A stretch of 64,000 bases of DNA from Allofournierella massiliensis (lineage in GTDB: Bacteria; Bacillota; Clostridia; Oscillospirales; Ruminococcaceae). Made by a program: the position numbers and the translations under genes. The stretch lies in NCBI RefSeq assembly GCF_004345265.1, contig NZ_SLUM01000020.1, forward strand, positions 18,719 through 82,718, read 5' to 3'. Of the stretch, positions 35,731 through 44,446 are shown one piece after another (the first letter of the stretch is position 1; each line of letters begins with the position of its first letter). The notes under the pieces are model-generated. The model was not told the DNA's origin, did no database searches, and was given only the letters and a program-made list of their open reading frames with translations.

Positions 35731-37888
35731 GGGTTTCATCCTCCATCTGTTGGAACGCCTGCAAAAAGGCGTCGTAATACCGCGGGGCGGAAAATTCCGT
35801 TGCCCGCCTGCGGCCCGCCGCCGCCATTTCGGCCCGGCGGCCGGGGTCGGCCTTCAGGGCCAGAACGGATTCGGCAATGGCGGCGGGAAGCGAATCATCC
35901 CGGGGCAGAAGAATGGCGTTGCTGCCCGCGGCGTATTCCGGCAGACCGCCGCTTTGGGTGGCGATCAGCGGGCAGCCCGCCGCCATGGCCTCCACGGCCA
36001 CCAGCCCGGCGGCTTCCTCCACCAGCGTGGGCATCACGGTCACCTGAGCCAGATGATAGTATTTGGGCAGCTGCTCAGCCGGAACATAGCCGGTGAAGCG
36101 GATGCGCCCGGCCAGCGGCTTTGCCAGCGCTTGCAGCTGCCGGGTGAAGGGGGTCGTTTCGGAAGTGGCAAAGAAGGAGCCGCCCACCACCACCAGCTTC
36201 ACTGCCGGATCCGGAATCAGGGCCATGGCCTCCACCAGCTTGTGCACGCCCTTGTCCTCCTCCAGCCGGCCACAGAACAGCACCACGAAATCGTCCGCGG
36301 AAAGCTCCAGCTGCTGGCGCAGTGTCTCCACCGCCTGCGCATCCGGCGGGGCGGCGAACCGCTCCACGGGCACACAGTTGTAAAGCAGCAGGGCATTTTT
36401 CGGGTCGAGGGCGCTGGTGGCAAGCCACTGGCCCCGGATGTATTCGCTCAAAGCCAGCACATGGCCATAGCAGCGATCCAGCAAAGGGGAGGCGTGGGTC
36501 AGCCCGTGAAGATGGGCGACCATGCGTTCTTTGCCGAACGCCCGGCTCACCTGCTGCCAGCCGGTCAGGTCGCCGCCCTCTGCCACCAGGTGGTCAGGAT
36601 GCAGCGCCCGGAGAAAGGGCAGGGCCTGGCTGTAATAAACATTCCAGTGAACGCCGCGGCCCGCCAGCGCCCGCACCCGGCGGGTAAGGCTGTACAGCGC
36701 CCGGCGCACAGGCGAAGCGGGGCGCACAAAGCAGAACAGCGTCTGGGAAAAACGGGCGGCCGCAACGGCGGCCTGCTCGTCCAGCACGGTGACCACCGCC
36801 AGCTCCATCCGCCGCCGGGTCTGGTTTTCCTCCACCAGACGGGTGGCAAGGCCCTCCACCGCGCCGCCCTTCACGGCAGGCACCGGCAGGGCGGGGGGCA
36901 TGAGCAGAGCGGCCCGGGGCAGCTCTTTCTTCGGGGGCAGCGGCAGCGGCCGGGTGCACCAGCGCAGGCAGCTGAGCTTTTCAGGCAGGGTCAGTTCCCC
37001 GCAGGTTTTCAAAAGAGGCAAAAGGCAGCGCAGCTCTGCCTGCGTGCTGTGCCAGCGGGCCGCGATGGGCCAGCTCAGCTCGATTTTCACTCCGGCGCAC
37101 AGGGAAAGATACCGCCGGAAGCAGGCGGCCAGCGCCTTGTCCAGCAGGGGCTTGTCAAAGCCCTCGTCCCGGAAAAAGCGGCACCAGTCCGCGTGGGCAG
37201 TTACCCCGTCAAAGCTGCCGGGGCTGATGCCGCTGCGGCAGATGCTGCCCTGTCGCAGCCGGTAGCGATAAAGCGGCTCGGTCAGGCAGGCCACCTTCTT
37301 GCAGGCGGCAAACAGCCGGTGGGCCACTGCGTCGTCCTCGTGGATCAGCCCCTCCGGGTAGCGCAGCTGCTCCCACAGGCTGCGTTTGTACAGCTTGTTC
37401 CAGGCCACCGTGTAGCAGGTGGCATTGGGGCCGAAAAATTCCGCCAGCAGCGCTTTGCCGGAAAAGCTTCCGGCCGCGGCGGGCGCGGTGATCTCGGGAT
37501 GCTCCAGCGGCGAGCCGTCCTCGTTCACGTCCTCCACCGCGCACAGGGCCATATCCGCCCCGGCGGTGTGCAAGGCGGCGTGCAGCCGCTCCAGATAATC
37601 CGGGGCCACCAGATCGTCCGAGTCCACAAAGGCGAGAAATTCGCCCGTTGCGGCGGCAATGCCGGAATTGCGCGCGGCGGAAAGCCCGCCGTTCTGCCGG
37701 TGGATCACCCGCACCCGGGCATCCTGCCCGGCATAGACGTCGCACAGTGCGCCGCAGCCGTCCGGGCTGCCGTCGTCCACCAGAATCAGCTCAAAGTCAG
37801 CAAAGGTCTGGCCCAGAATGCTCGCCACACAGGCGGGCAGAAACGCCTCCACCTTGTAAACGGGAACGATCACGCTGATCGCGGGCAT
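35696..37888 (-). CDS. Two-domain glycosyltransferase: GT2 fused to GT4
   Basis: Residues 1-320 of this 730-residue protein are a GT2 domain like its neighbours (ISVIVPVYKVEAFLPACVAS, LVDDGSPDGCGALCD, AFVDSDDL). Residues about 345-715 are a GT-B GT4 domain with VVLFCGRLEEDKGVHKLVEA, GYVPAEQLPKYYHLAQVTVM and EEAAGLVAVEAMAAGCPLIA. No frameshift or stop separates them. The protein probably adds two sugars in succession. AAGGAGG lies 8 bases before the ATG. Confidence 0.87.
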   Translation of the reverse strand: MPAISVIVPVYKVEAFLPACVASILGQTFADFELILVDDGSPDGCGALCDVYAGQDARVRVIHRQNGGLSAARNSGIAAATGEFLAFVDSDDLVAPDYLERLHAALHTAGADMALCAVEDVNEDGSPLEHPEITAPAAAGSFSGKALLAEFFGPNATCYTVAWNKLYKRSLWEQLRYPEGLIHEDDAVAHRLFAACKKVACLTEPLYRYRLRQGSICRSGISPGSFDGVTAHADWCRFFRDEGFDKPLLDKALAACFRRYLSLCAGVKIELSWPIAARWHSTQAELRCLLPLLKTCGELTLPEKLSCLRWCTRPLPLPPKKELPRAALLMPPALPVPAVKGGAVEGLATRLVEENQTRRRMELAVVTVLDEQAAVAAARFSQTLFCFVRPASPVRRALYSLTRRVRALAGRGVHWNVYYSQALPFLRALHPDHLVAEGGDLTGWQQVSRAFGKERMVAHLHGLTHASPLLDRCYGHVLALSEYIRGQWLATSALDPKNALLLYNCVPVERFAAPPDAQAVETLRQQLELSADDFVVLFCGRLEEDKGVHKLVEAMALIPDPAVKLVVVGGSFFATSETTPFTRQLQALAKPLAGRIRFTGYVPAEQLPKYYHLAQVTVMPTLVEEAAGLVAVEAMAAGCPLIATQSGGLPEYAAGSNAILLPRDDSLPAAIAESVLALKADPGRRAEMAAAGRRRATEFSAPRYYDAFLQAFQQMEDETHGPDQRDRAGV

Positions 37889-37891
37889 GGC

Positions 37892-38899
37892 TCAGGCCTC
37901 CTTTTCGCGGTCCATTTTTCCCCGGGCCGCCGCCAGCTTGTAGCACAGCGCGGGACTTACACAGAACAGCACCGCCCGGAACTTTTCAAACCCGGGCACA
38001 TGGGGATTCGAGAGGATACGGGGCAGCAGCTTATTCAGCTTTTTCTTGTGCGCCGCAAAGCCCTGTTTCAGCTCGGCGGGCATGGGCCCGGCCAGATTGG
38101 CGTGCACATAAAACAGGTAGAACACCTGCCAGTAGCGGGCCACCGCCCAGGCGGAAAGATCCTCATAGCCGGGTTTGCCGGCGAAAAAGTCCACCCAGCC
38201 GCCGTACAGGCGAAGATCGTCCAGCCGCTTGGCCGAGAAGGCCAGCGCGGTCATGCTGCCGGTGCGGGTGCGGTAGTAATAAAGCGGCTCGTTGGAGAGC
38301 ACGATCTCGTTGCCGTCGTAGATTTTGTCCATGATGTTGGCGTCGTCGCCGTAGAACATGGTCTCGTCGTGGCGCACGTTTGCAAAAAGCCGGGCGTCGT
38401 ACAGCTTGTTCCAGGTGACCATGGAATACATGCCGCCATTTTTGAACACGTCCAGAAACTGTTCCAGCGCGTCGTGACGGCCTAAAAATTCCTCGGGCAG
38501 GGTGACCCCGCGCTTGAGAAAATTGCCTTTTTCGTCGATGCACACCGCGCCGCAGGCCGCCAGCGGGCAGCCGCTTTCCTTCACGGTGTTGTACAGAGTT
38601 TTTAAGAAATCCGGATGCAGCAGATCGTCGGAATCCACATAGCTGATGTAGTCGCCGGTGGCGGCGTCCAGCCCGGCGTTGGCCGCGCTGGCGGGGCCGC
38701 CGTTTTTCTTGTGCACCACCCGGATGCGGGGATCGGTTCTGGCCAGCTCGTCGCACAGTTCGCCGCAGCCGTTGGGGCTGCCGTCCTCCACGAGAATCAG
38801 CTCAAAATCGGCAAAGCTCTGGGCAAGGATGCTCTGCACGGTCAGGGGCAGATAATCCTTTGCGTCGTATACGGTGGTGATGATGCTGATGGCGGGCAT
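37892..38899 (-). CDS. GT2 family glycosyltransferase
   Basis: In this 335-residue protein ISIITTVYDAKDYLPLTVQS, LILVEDGSPNGCGELCDEL, RVVHKKNGGPASAANAGLD and SYVDSDDLLHP give the GT-A core. The acceptor half has WNKLYDARLF and EPLYYYRTR, shared with the other GT2 genes nearby. The longer frame starts at 38917, but AAGGAGG spacing selects the ATG at 38899. It is encoded 3 bases before the fusion gene. Confidence 0.87.
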   Translation of the reverse strand: MPAISIITTVYDAKDYLPLTVQSILAQSFADFELILVEDGSPNGCGELCDELARTDPRIRVVHKKNGGPASAANAGLDAATGDYISYVDSDDLLHPDFLKTLYNTVKESGCPLAACGAVCIDEKGNFLKRGVTLPEEFLGRHDALEQFLDVFKNGGMYSMVTWNKLYDARLFANVRHDETMFYGDDANIMDKIYDGNEIVLSNEPLYYYRTRTGSMTALAFSAKRLDDLRLYGGWVDFFAGKPGYEDLSAWAVARYWQVFYLFYVHANLAGPMPAELKQGFAAHKKKLNKLLPRILSNPHVPGFEKFRAVLFCVSPALCYKLAAARGKMDREKEA

Positions 38900-38928
38900 G
38901 GGATGCCTCCTTATCAAAAAATATCAGA

Positions 38929-39930
38929 TCAGCGTTTGCCCTTCAGGCGCAGGGGCAGCAAGGCGCGCCCCGCGTTTTTCTTCGCGGCGGCTTTGCGCAG
39001 CCAGCCGTTGTAAAGGCCCTGCCGGCCTTCCAGCCGGGTCATCAGGGCGGTGTGCCACATGGGGTTCGCAAACAGCTTTTCCAGCCCGACCTTACGCTCT
39101 TCCAGGGTGTAGGGCTTGGAGGAATCGGTGAGCAGATCGAAAAAGCTCACCGCGTCCCAGGGCAGCTGGGCGGCGGCCAGCTGGGGATACAGCTCGCTCT
39201 GGCCGCACTGCTCCAGAAAACGCCGCACCCCGTGCAGCACCCGCTGGCTGGTTTCCATATTGTCCAGCGTGGCGGCCCGGGTCAGGGTCTGGGCGTGGTT
39301 CCAGTATTCGTAATAAATGCCGTCCAGATGCTCCATCTTCCCCAGATTGGCAAAACAGGCGAAGTTGAACTGGATGTCCTCGCCGGTGCGCAGGGTTTCG
39401 TCCAGCGAAAGGCCCAGCCCCTTGATCAGCTGGGTGCGGTAGACCTTGTTGCACAGCGAGAAGAACTGGTTGGCCCGGTAATACTCGATGAAATGGGGCC
39501 AGAACTCCTCCAGCGAGGCGGCGGAAAAGGCGGGGTACACCGCCTCGGTGAAGCCGGTGTCGCTGCAGAACGAGAAGTTGAAGCTGACCAGATCCAGCTC
39601 CCGGTTCTCCATGGCCTGCACGGTCTTTTCAAAGGCCTTGGGCAGCAGCACGTCGTCTGCGTCCACAAAGGTGATGTAGCGCCCTTCGGATGCCTGAATG
39701 CCCGCGTTCCGAGCCGCCGCCGCGCCCTTGTTGGTCTGGGTCAGCACCCGCACCCGTTCGTCCTTGCGGGCGAACTCGGCGCACAGGTCGGCGGTGCGGT
39801 CGGTGGAACCGTCGTTCACCAGAATCAGCTCGAACCAGGCAAAGCTCTGATCCAGCACGCTCTGCACGCTTTTTTCAAGATATTCCTCCCCGTTGTAAAC
39901 GGGCATGATACAGCTTAATACAGCCGCCAT
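38929..39930 (-). CDS. GT2 family glycosyltransferase
   Basis: In this 333-residue protein LSCIMPVYNGEEYLEKSVQS, LILVNDGSTDRTADLC, LTQTNKGAAAARNAGIQA and TFVDADDVLLP form the donor site. SLCNKVYRTQLI and GEDIQFNFACF follow, the latter with the acidic residues of the acceptor side. The C-terminus is basic (LLPLRLKGKR), which may favour membrane contact. AAGGAGG precedes the ATG by about 12 bases. Confidence 0.87.
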   Translation of the reverse strand: MAAVLSCIMPVYNGEEYLEKSVQSVLDQSFAWFELILVNDGSTDRTADLCAEFARKDERVRVLTQTNKGAAAARNAGIQASEGRYITFVDADDVLLPKAFEKTVQAMENRELDLVSFNFSFCSDTGFTEAVYPAFSAASLEEFWPHFIEYYRANQFFSLCNKVYRTQLIKGLGLSLDETLRTGEDIQFNFACFANLGKMEHLDGIYYEYWNHAQTLTRAATLDNMETSQRVLHGVRRFLEQCGQSELYPQLAAAQLPWDAVSFFDLLTDSSKPYTLEERKVGLEKLFANPMWHTALMTRLEGRQGLYNGWLRKAAAKKNAGRALLPLRLKGKR

Positions 39931-39960
39931 AGATATGTTTGCCTCCTTGGGAAAATGAAA

Positions 39961-40974
39961 TCACAGCGCATGGCTGGTGCTGCATCGCAGCCAGCACCAG
40001 AGCGCCATGGGAAAGGCCAGCCGCAGCCCCACGCAGATGCGGTAGGGCAGGGCCATCAGCCGGTTGGAATCCGCCGCCAGCCAGGCGGCCAGCGCCTTTC
40101 GGGCGTCCGGCAACGCCAGCATCCGGGCAAAGGCCCGGCGGTATCCCCACAGGGAAAGGGGCCCCTTGCGGCTCATGAGAACCGACATCTGGGCCACCGC
40201 TACATTGCCCTGCCGGGCAGCGGCCAGCGCGGCGGCCTGCGCTTCGTTCAGCCCGTAATGGGCGGCGAACTGCAGCAGCGCCGCCCGGGTGGCCTGCTCC
40301 GCATCCAGCAGATCCGCCCGCAGCGACCGGGAGAGCGAGCCCTCGCCGGTGTGGTCACAGGCGTAGTAGTTGGTGGGCACAAAGCGAACCGGCCCGCAGC
40401 GCTGCAAAGCCAGCAGGTTGAACAGAAGGTCCTCGTTGATCTTCAGCGCCGGGTCAAAGCGAACCGGGCCGATCACATGGGCCTTGTAGATTTTGTTGTA
40501 GGGGGCCGCGAACTGGCCGGTGGTCACCAGATACCGCTCAAACTCACCCGCCAGCGCGGCAAGGCTCTCAAACGCTGCGTCCGGCAGGGGCGGCTCCGGG
40601 ATGTAACCCACATTTTCCACCCCGAAGAACAGCACGTCCGCGCCCTGTTCCAGAATGGGCAGGGCCGCTTCGTAAAGGCCGGGAAGCACCCAGTCGTCCG
40701 CGTCCACAAATTGCAGATAGCGCCCGGAGGCGGCGTCCAGCCCGGCGTTGCGGGCGGCGCTGGCCCCGGCGTTTTTCTGGTGGATCACCCGAACCCGGCT
40801 GTCCTGCTCGGCCAGACGGTCGCACAGTGCGCCGCTGCCGTCCGGGCTGCCGTCGTCCACTAAAATCAGCTCCAGGTCGGCAGGCGCCTGACGGAGAATG
40901 CTGTTTGCGCATTTTTCCAGAGTGGCCTCGGCCCTGTACACCGGCACGATCACGCTGAAGGAAGGCTGGTTCAT
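39961..40974 (-). CDS. GT2 family glycosyltransferase
   Basis: In this 337-residue protein FSVIVPVYRAEATLEKCANS, LILVDDGSPDGSGALCDRL, RVIHQKNAGASAARNAGLD and FVDADDWVLPG are the GT2 core. PYNKIYKAHVI and INEDLLFNLLAL follow. The frame is open far upstream, but that part overlaps the preceding gene out of frame. GGGAGGG at 8 bases supports the ATG at 40974. ATGA overlap with the preceding stop shows coupling. The C-terminus is hydrophobic with several Trp. Confidence 0.87.
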   Translation of the reverse strand: MNQPSFSVIVPVYRAEATLEKCANSILRQAPADLELILVDDGSPDGSGALCDRLAEQDSRVRVIHQKNAGASAARNAGLDAASGRYLQFVDADDWVLPGLYEAALPILEQGADVLFFGVENVGYIPEPPLPDAAFESLAALAGEFERYLVTTGQFAAPYNKIYKAHVIGPVRFDPALKINEDLLFNLLALQRCGPVRFVPTNYYACDHTGEGSLSRSLRADLLDAEQATRAALLQFAAHYGLNEAQAAALAAARQGNVAVAQMSVLMSRKGPLSLWGYRRAFARMLALPDARKALAAWLAADSNRLMALPYRICVGLRLAFPMALWCWLRCSTSHAL

Positions 40975-41921
40975 GTGCTTTTCCCTCCCGTGAATTTGCG
41001 GACTACCAGCGAAAGGCAGCGCCCCGTGAAATAGAAGGGGAACAGCACCTTTGCGGAAAGGGGCATTCGGCCCATCAGCCGCACAAAGGGCCACAGCTCG
41101 CCGTATTTGATCCGGTCGATAAAGGGGTAAAAGCTGCCGGCGCACAGGCATTTGGCAAAGGGATACTTGCCCTTCCAGTAGCGGCGGCTGGTGTTTACCA
41201 CGTCCAGAAAATCGGCGTATTTTTTCAGTGCGCTCTGGGTGCCGTTGTAGTTCTGGTGGTTCTGGTCGGTGCCCGCCACCCGGTAGGCGGAGAGCGCCTC
41301 GTTCATTACGAACACCCTGCCCTTGTCCAGATACAGCATGCACAACGCAAAGTCTGCGATGCTGCGGTTGGCGGTCACATAGTCATAAAGTTCCCTGTCC
41401 GCCGGGTCGAAGATGTTCTTCACAAGGCAGGCGGTGCAGGAGTAGGTCACGCCGGCCAGAAACAGCTCCATGGTGGCGTCCCTGCCCAGAATGCGGGGAT
41501 CGTCCGGCAGGGTGCCGTAGGTGTTGCCCGCATCATCGGTGAGCAGCAGGGTGTGACTCACCGCCAGATAGTCCGGGTGAGCGCGCAGAAAATCCACCTG
41601 CTTTTGCAGTTTGTGGTAATCCCGCCACCAGTCGTCGCCCTCCAGTGTGCAGACGTACTGGCCCTTCGCGGCGCACAGGCCCTCGTACCAGTTGCGGCTG
41701 ATGCCCGCGTTCTGTTCGCGCAGGTTCAGCCGGATGATGTCCGGGAAGCGGGCCGCGTAGTCCTGCAGGATGGCGCGGGTGCCGTCCGTGCCGCAGTCCT
41801 CGGAAATATAAACTTCAAAGGGAAAATCGGTTTTCTGGGCCAGCACGCTGTCGATGGCCTTGCCGATATAGCGCTCCTGATTGTAGGTGGTGATGAGCAC
41901 CGTTACCAAGGGCTGGTTCAC
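40971..41921 (-). CDS. GT2 family glycosyltransferase (divergent)
   Basis: In this 316-residue protein LVTVLITTYNQERYIGKAID, YISEDCGTDGTRAILQDYA, NAGISRNWYEGLCAAKGQY and LEGDDWWRD replace the motifs of its neighbours, so it belongs to a different GT2 subgroup (WaaE/SpsA-like with EGDD). The start is GTG at 41921, 7 bases after AAGGAGG. The frame extends upstream through the previous gene but without family similarity. The C-terminus is basic and hydrophobic. Confidence 0.86.
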   Translation of the reverse strand: MNQPLVTVLITTYNQERYIGKAIDSVLAQKTDFPFEVYISEDCGTDGTRAILQDYAARFPDIIRLNLREQNAGISRNWYEGLCAAKGQYVCTLEGDDWWRDYHKLQKQVDFLRAHPDYLAVSHTLLLTDDAGNTYGTLPDDPRILGRDATMELFLAGVTYSCTACLVKNIFDPADRELYDYVTANRSIADFALCMLYLDKGRVFVMNEALSAYRVAGTDQNHQNYNGTQSALKKYADFLDVVNTSRRYWKGKYPFAKCLCAGSFYPFIDRIKYGELWPFVRLMGRMPLSAKVLFPFYFTGRCLSLVVRKFTGGKST

Positions 41922-43183
41922 GGTTTTGCCTCCTTCGTGCCGCAAAGCTGATTGTACAAAGCCATCTGCGCGGCGGCAATGGCCTTCGGGTCGTGGTCTG
42001 CCATGGCCCGGGTCCGGGCGGCTTTGCCCATGGCCTCGGCCCCGGCGGGGTCGTCCAGCAGGGCAAGCACCGCCTGCGCCATCTGATCGGGCCGGGCAGG
42101 GTCGAACAGCAGGCCCTCCTTCTTGTCCTCCAGCATACTGGGCACGCCGCCCACGTTCGCGGCGGCGCAGGGCATGCCCAGAAGCATTGCCTCGCCCAGC
42201 GAATTGGGGCTGTTTTCCAGGCTGCTGGGCAGCAGAAAGACGCTGCTCTGCAAAAAGCAGGTTTTCATGGCTTCGGCGTTCAGCACGCCGGTGTAGCGGA
42301 TGCGGTCCGCCACGCCCAGACGGCGGGCAAGCTGGTCCAGATAACCGGGATACTCCGCCAGCCAATTCATCACCGGCTGCAGCAGCGCACCCTTGCGGGG
42401 CGGGGGCCAGCCAGCCACATCCACCTGCACGTCCGGGTACCGGGCGGCGATGGCGGGCAACGCCTCGATCACCCGGTGCAGACCCTTCAGCGGGGTGTTG
42501 CCCTGGCTCACGAAAATGCGGGGCCGGCGCAGCGGATCCCGCTGCCAGCCGCCGGAGTAAAAGGGCGCACGCAGAATCTCGTTCAATTTGTAATAGCGGG
42601 CCTGTGGATTCACCGAAGCGGTGAAGGCCTTGTCCCATTCGGTGCGGCCCAGCACGTTCCGGGCAAGGGCAAAGACCTTTTTCTCCGCCTCGCCCTGATC
42701 CAGAAGCCGCTGGCGCAGCTGATACACGGTGGCCCCGCCGAACCGGGCGGTGACCGTCTCCTTCAGGGGCTGGCGGCGCAGAAACCGCTCGGGCAGGCCG
42801 TCCGCCATGTGCTCGCCGCAGGGGCCCGCAAGGCCCTGAATGTAGATCAGAACCTTTTCGGGGTCAAAGGTTTCCAGCGCCCACACCGGGTGGTCGTTTT
42901 CGGTGCCGAACACCTGCACCAGCTCCGGCTGCTCGGCGTCCAGCACCTTTTTCAGGGCAGAAGCACCCTCTGCGGTGGGGAAAGCCCAGTATACGGTATC
43001 GTCGATTTCACGGCGCTCGGTTCTGGTCACGGCAAAATTATGAGCGCACAGGATGATCTCCACCGGCTGCTGCGCCATTGCCTGATACAGCGCCGTCACC
43101 CAGCTGCCACTGGCCTGCACCGGCAGATCCAGCGCACGGGCCAGGGGAGCGGGAAGAAAATTCAAAAGCCAGAGTACCTTCAT
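41918..43183 (-). CDS. GT4 family glycosyltransferase
   Basis: This is a 421-residue GT-B enzyme. MKVLWLLNFLPAPLARALDL opens the acceptor half. IFVSQGNTPLKGLHRVIEAL starts the donor half, and SSLENSPNSLGEAMLLGMPC is the GT4 E-x7-E region. The middle section (YIQGLAGPCGEHMADGLP) is unlike simple GT4 proteins. TTGGAGG lies 7 bases before the ATG. It overlaps the next gene by 4 bases. Confidence 0.87.
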   Translation of the reverse strand: MKVLWLLNFLPAPLARALDLPVQASGSWVTALYQAMAQQPVEIILCAHNFAVTRTERREIDDTVYWAFPTAEGASALKKVLDAEQPELVQVFGTENDHPVWALETFDPEKVLIYIQGLAGPCGEHMADGLPERFLRRQPLKETVTARFGGATVYQLRQRLLDQGEAEKKVFALARNVLGRTEWDKAFTASVNPQARYYKLNEILRAPFYSGGWQRDPLRRPRIFVSQGNTPLKGLHRVIEALPAIAARYPDVQVDVAGWPPPRKGALLQPVMNWLAEYPGYLDQLARRLGVADRIRYTGVLNAEAMKTCFLQSSVFLLPSSLENSPNSLGEAMLLGMPCAAANVGGVPSMLEDKKEGLLFDPARPDQMAQAVLALLDDPAGAEAMGKAARTRAMADHDPKAIAAAQMALYNQLCGTKEAKP

Positions 43184-43186
43184 GGT

Positions 43187-44422
43187 TCAGCCTCCAAGGG
43201 TCTGTTCCAGGCAGCGGGCCGCCGCCTGGGGCGTATTGGATTCAAACAGCCGCGCGGCCTCTTCAAAGGGCAGGCGGCAGCGCCCCTTTTCGGACAGAAA
43301 TGCCGAAAGACGGGCCAGCACATCCGGCCCGGTGCCCTCCGGTTCCAGCAGGGTCAGGGCAAGGGGCCAGCGGTCAAAGTAAGGGCGGCAGGGGTCGTTT
43401 TCCAGCTTGGCCAGATGCAGCACCGGCCGGCCCGCCGCAAAGTATTCAAAGATCTTGCTGGGCACCTGGTTGTCCACCCCGTTGCCCAGGCTCAGCAGTA
43501 CGTCCGCCTTTGCCAGCTCTTCTGCGGCCTGTTTTGCGGGCAGTGGGCCGGTGACGATCAGCCGGTCGCCCAGAATCTTCCGGTAGGGCTCCAGCAGATC
43601 GGCGGGATAGTTCTCCCAGCCGCCGCCCACGAATACCAGTTCCAGATTCGGATCGTTCAGTGCGCAAAACAGCTCCAGCGCATAATGAGGGGTGCGCAGC
43701 TCGGGATACAGACTGCCCACGAATACACACCGCAGCCGGCTGCTTTTGCCGGTAACGGCAGGCGCGGCGGGCGGGGGCACCAGACTGGGAAAATCCAGCA
43801 CATGGGCCTTGCCTGCAAAACGCTCCAGCGGTGCGCCGGGAGCGTAGTACTGTTTCATGGCCGGGGCAATGAATACCGCGTCCAGCGCTTCCAGCAGCTG
43901 TTTTTCCCGGTCGAAGGCGCCGGGAGCGTTGTAGCTGCGGTTGGCCGCGTAGGGGTCCATCTGCCAGCTGGCCTTTTTGCCGCCGAAGCGGGCGGCGGCA
44001 AGGGCAAAGCTGCCCGCGTAGGGAGCAGCCACCGCCACCGCCGCGTCAAAATGGCAGCGGGCGTCCAGCGCTTCGATGGCCTTTTTCGCCGCCGAGATGC
44101 GCCGGGGCTTTTTGAAGGCGATCTGCCGTACCGCGGCCAGAGCCGCCGCCGGATGGGCGCAGAGCTTTAACAGCCGCAGGGGCACCGGGGTGCCGCCCGG
44201 GTTGCCGAATTCCAGCACCCGGTTCATCACCCGCTCGTCCGAAAAGGGCAGCAGCGTCCGGCCGCAGCCGGGCAGTTCGGCGGGCAGGGTTTCGCCGTCG
44301 TACAGTTCCAGAAAATGCACCGTGTGGCCCCGCTGCGCCAGCAGCGCCGCCGCCCGCCGGGCAATGGCCGGGGTGGGGGCAAGGGGGAATTCCACACTGT
44401 CCAGAATGCAAAGCAGTTTCAT
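43187..44422 (-). CDS. Glycosyltransferase, GT-B fold (GT4-like)
   Basis: This is a 411-residue protein. The N-terminal half (LLCILDSVEFPLAPTPAIAR, QRGHTVHFLELY) is a Rossmann domain. The C-terminal half has RCVFVGSLYPELRTPHYALE, ADVLLSLGNGVDNQVPSKIF and the GRPVLHL strand, as in GT4-type proteins whose E-x7-E motif is altered (SKIFEYFAAGRP). The acceptor and donor are unknown. GAGG precedes the ATG. It ends 3 bases before the next GT4 gene. Confidence 0.78.
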   Translation of the reverse strand: MKLLCILDSVEFPLAPTPAIARRAAALLAQRGHTVHFLELYDGETLPAELPGCGRTLLPFSDERVMNRVLEFGNPGGTPVPLRLLKLCAHPAAALAAVRQIAFKKPRRISAAKKAIEALDARCHFDAAVAVAAPYAGSFALAAARFGGKKASWQMDPYAANRSYNAPGAFDREKQLLEALDAVFIAPAMKQYYAPGAPLERFAGKAHVLDFPSLVPPPAAPAVTGKSSRLRCVFVGSLYPELRTPHYALELFCALNDPNLELVFVGGGWENYPADLLEPYRKILGDRLIVTGPLPAKQAAEELAKADVLLSLGNGVDNQVPSKIFEYFAAGRPVLHLAKLENDPCRPYFDRWPLALTLLEPEGTGPDVLARLSAFLSEKGRCRLPFEEAARLFESNTPQAAARCLEQTLGG

Positions 44423-44446
44423 GAAAAAACCTCGAAAAAGGGCCGG

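Noticed and set aside
35264..38485. Open frame of 1073 codons on the plus strand opposite the GT2/GT4 genes
   Set aside because: Non-biological composition and no motif. The minus strand has GT motifs in every gene.
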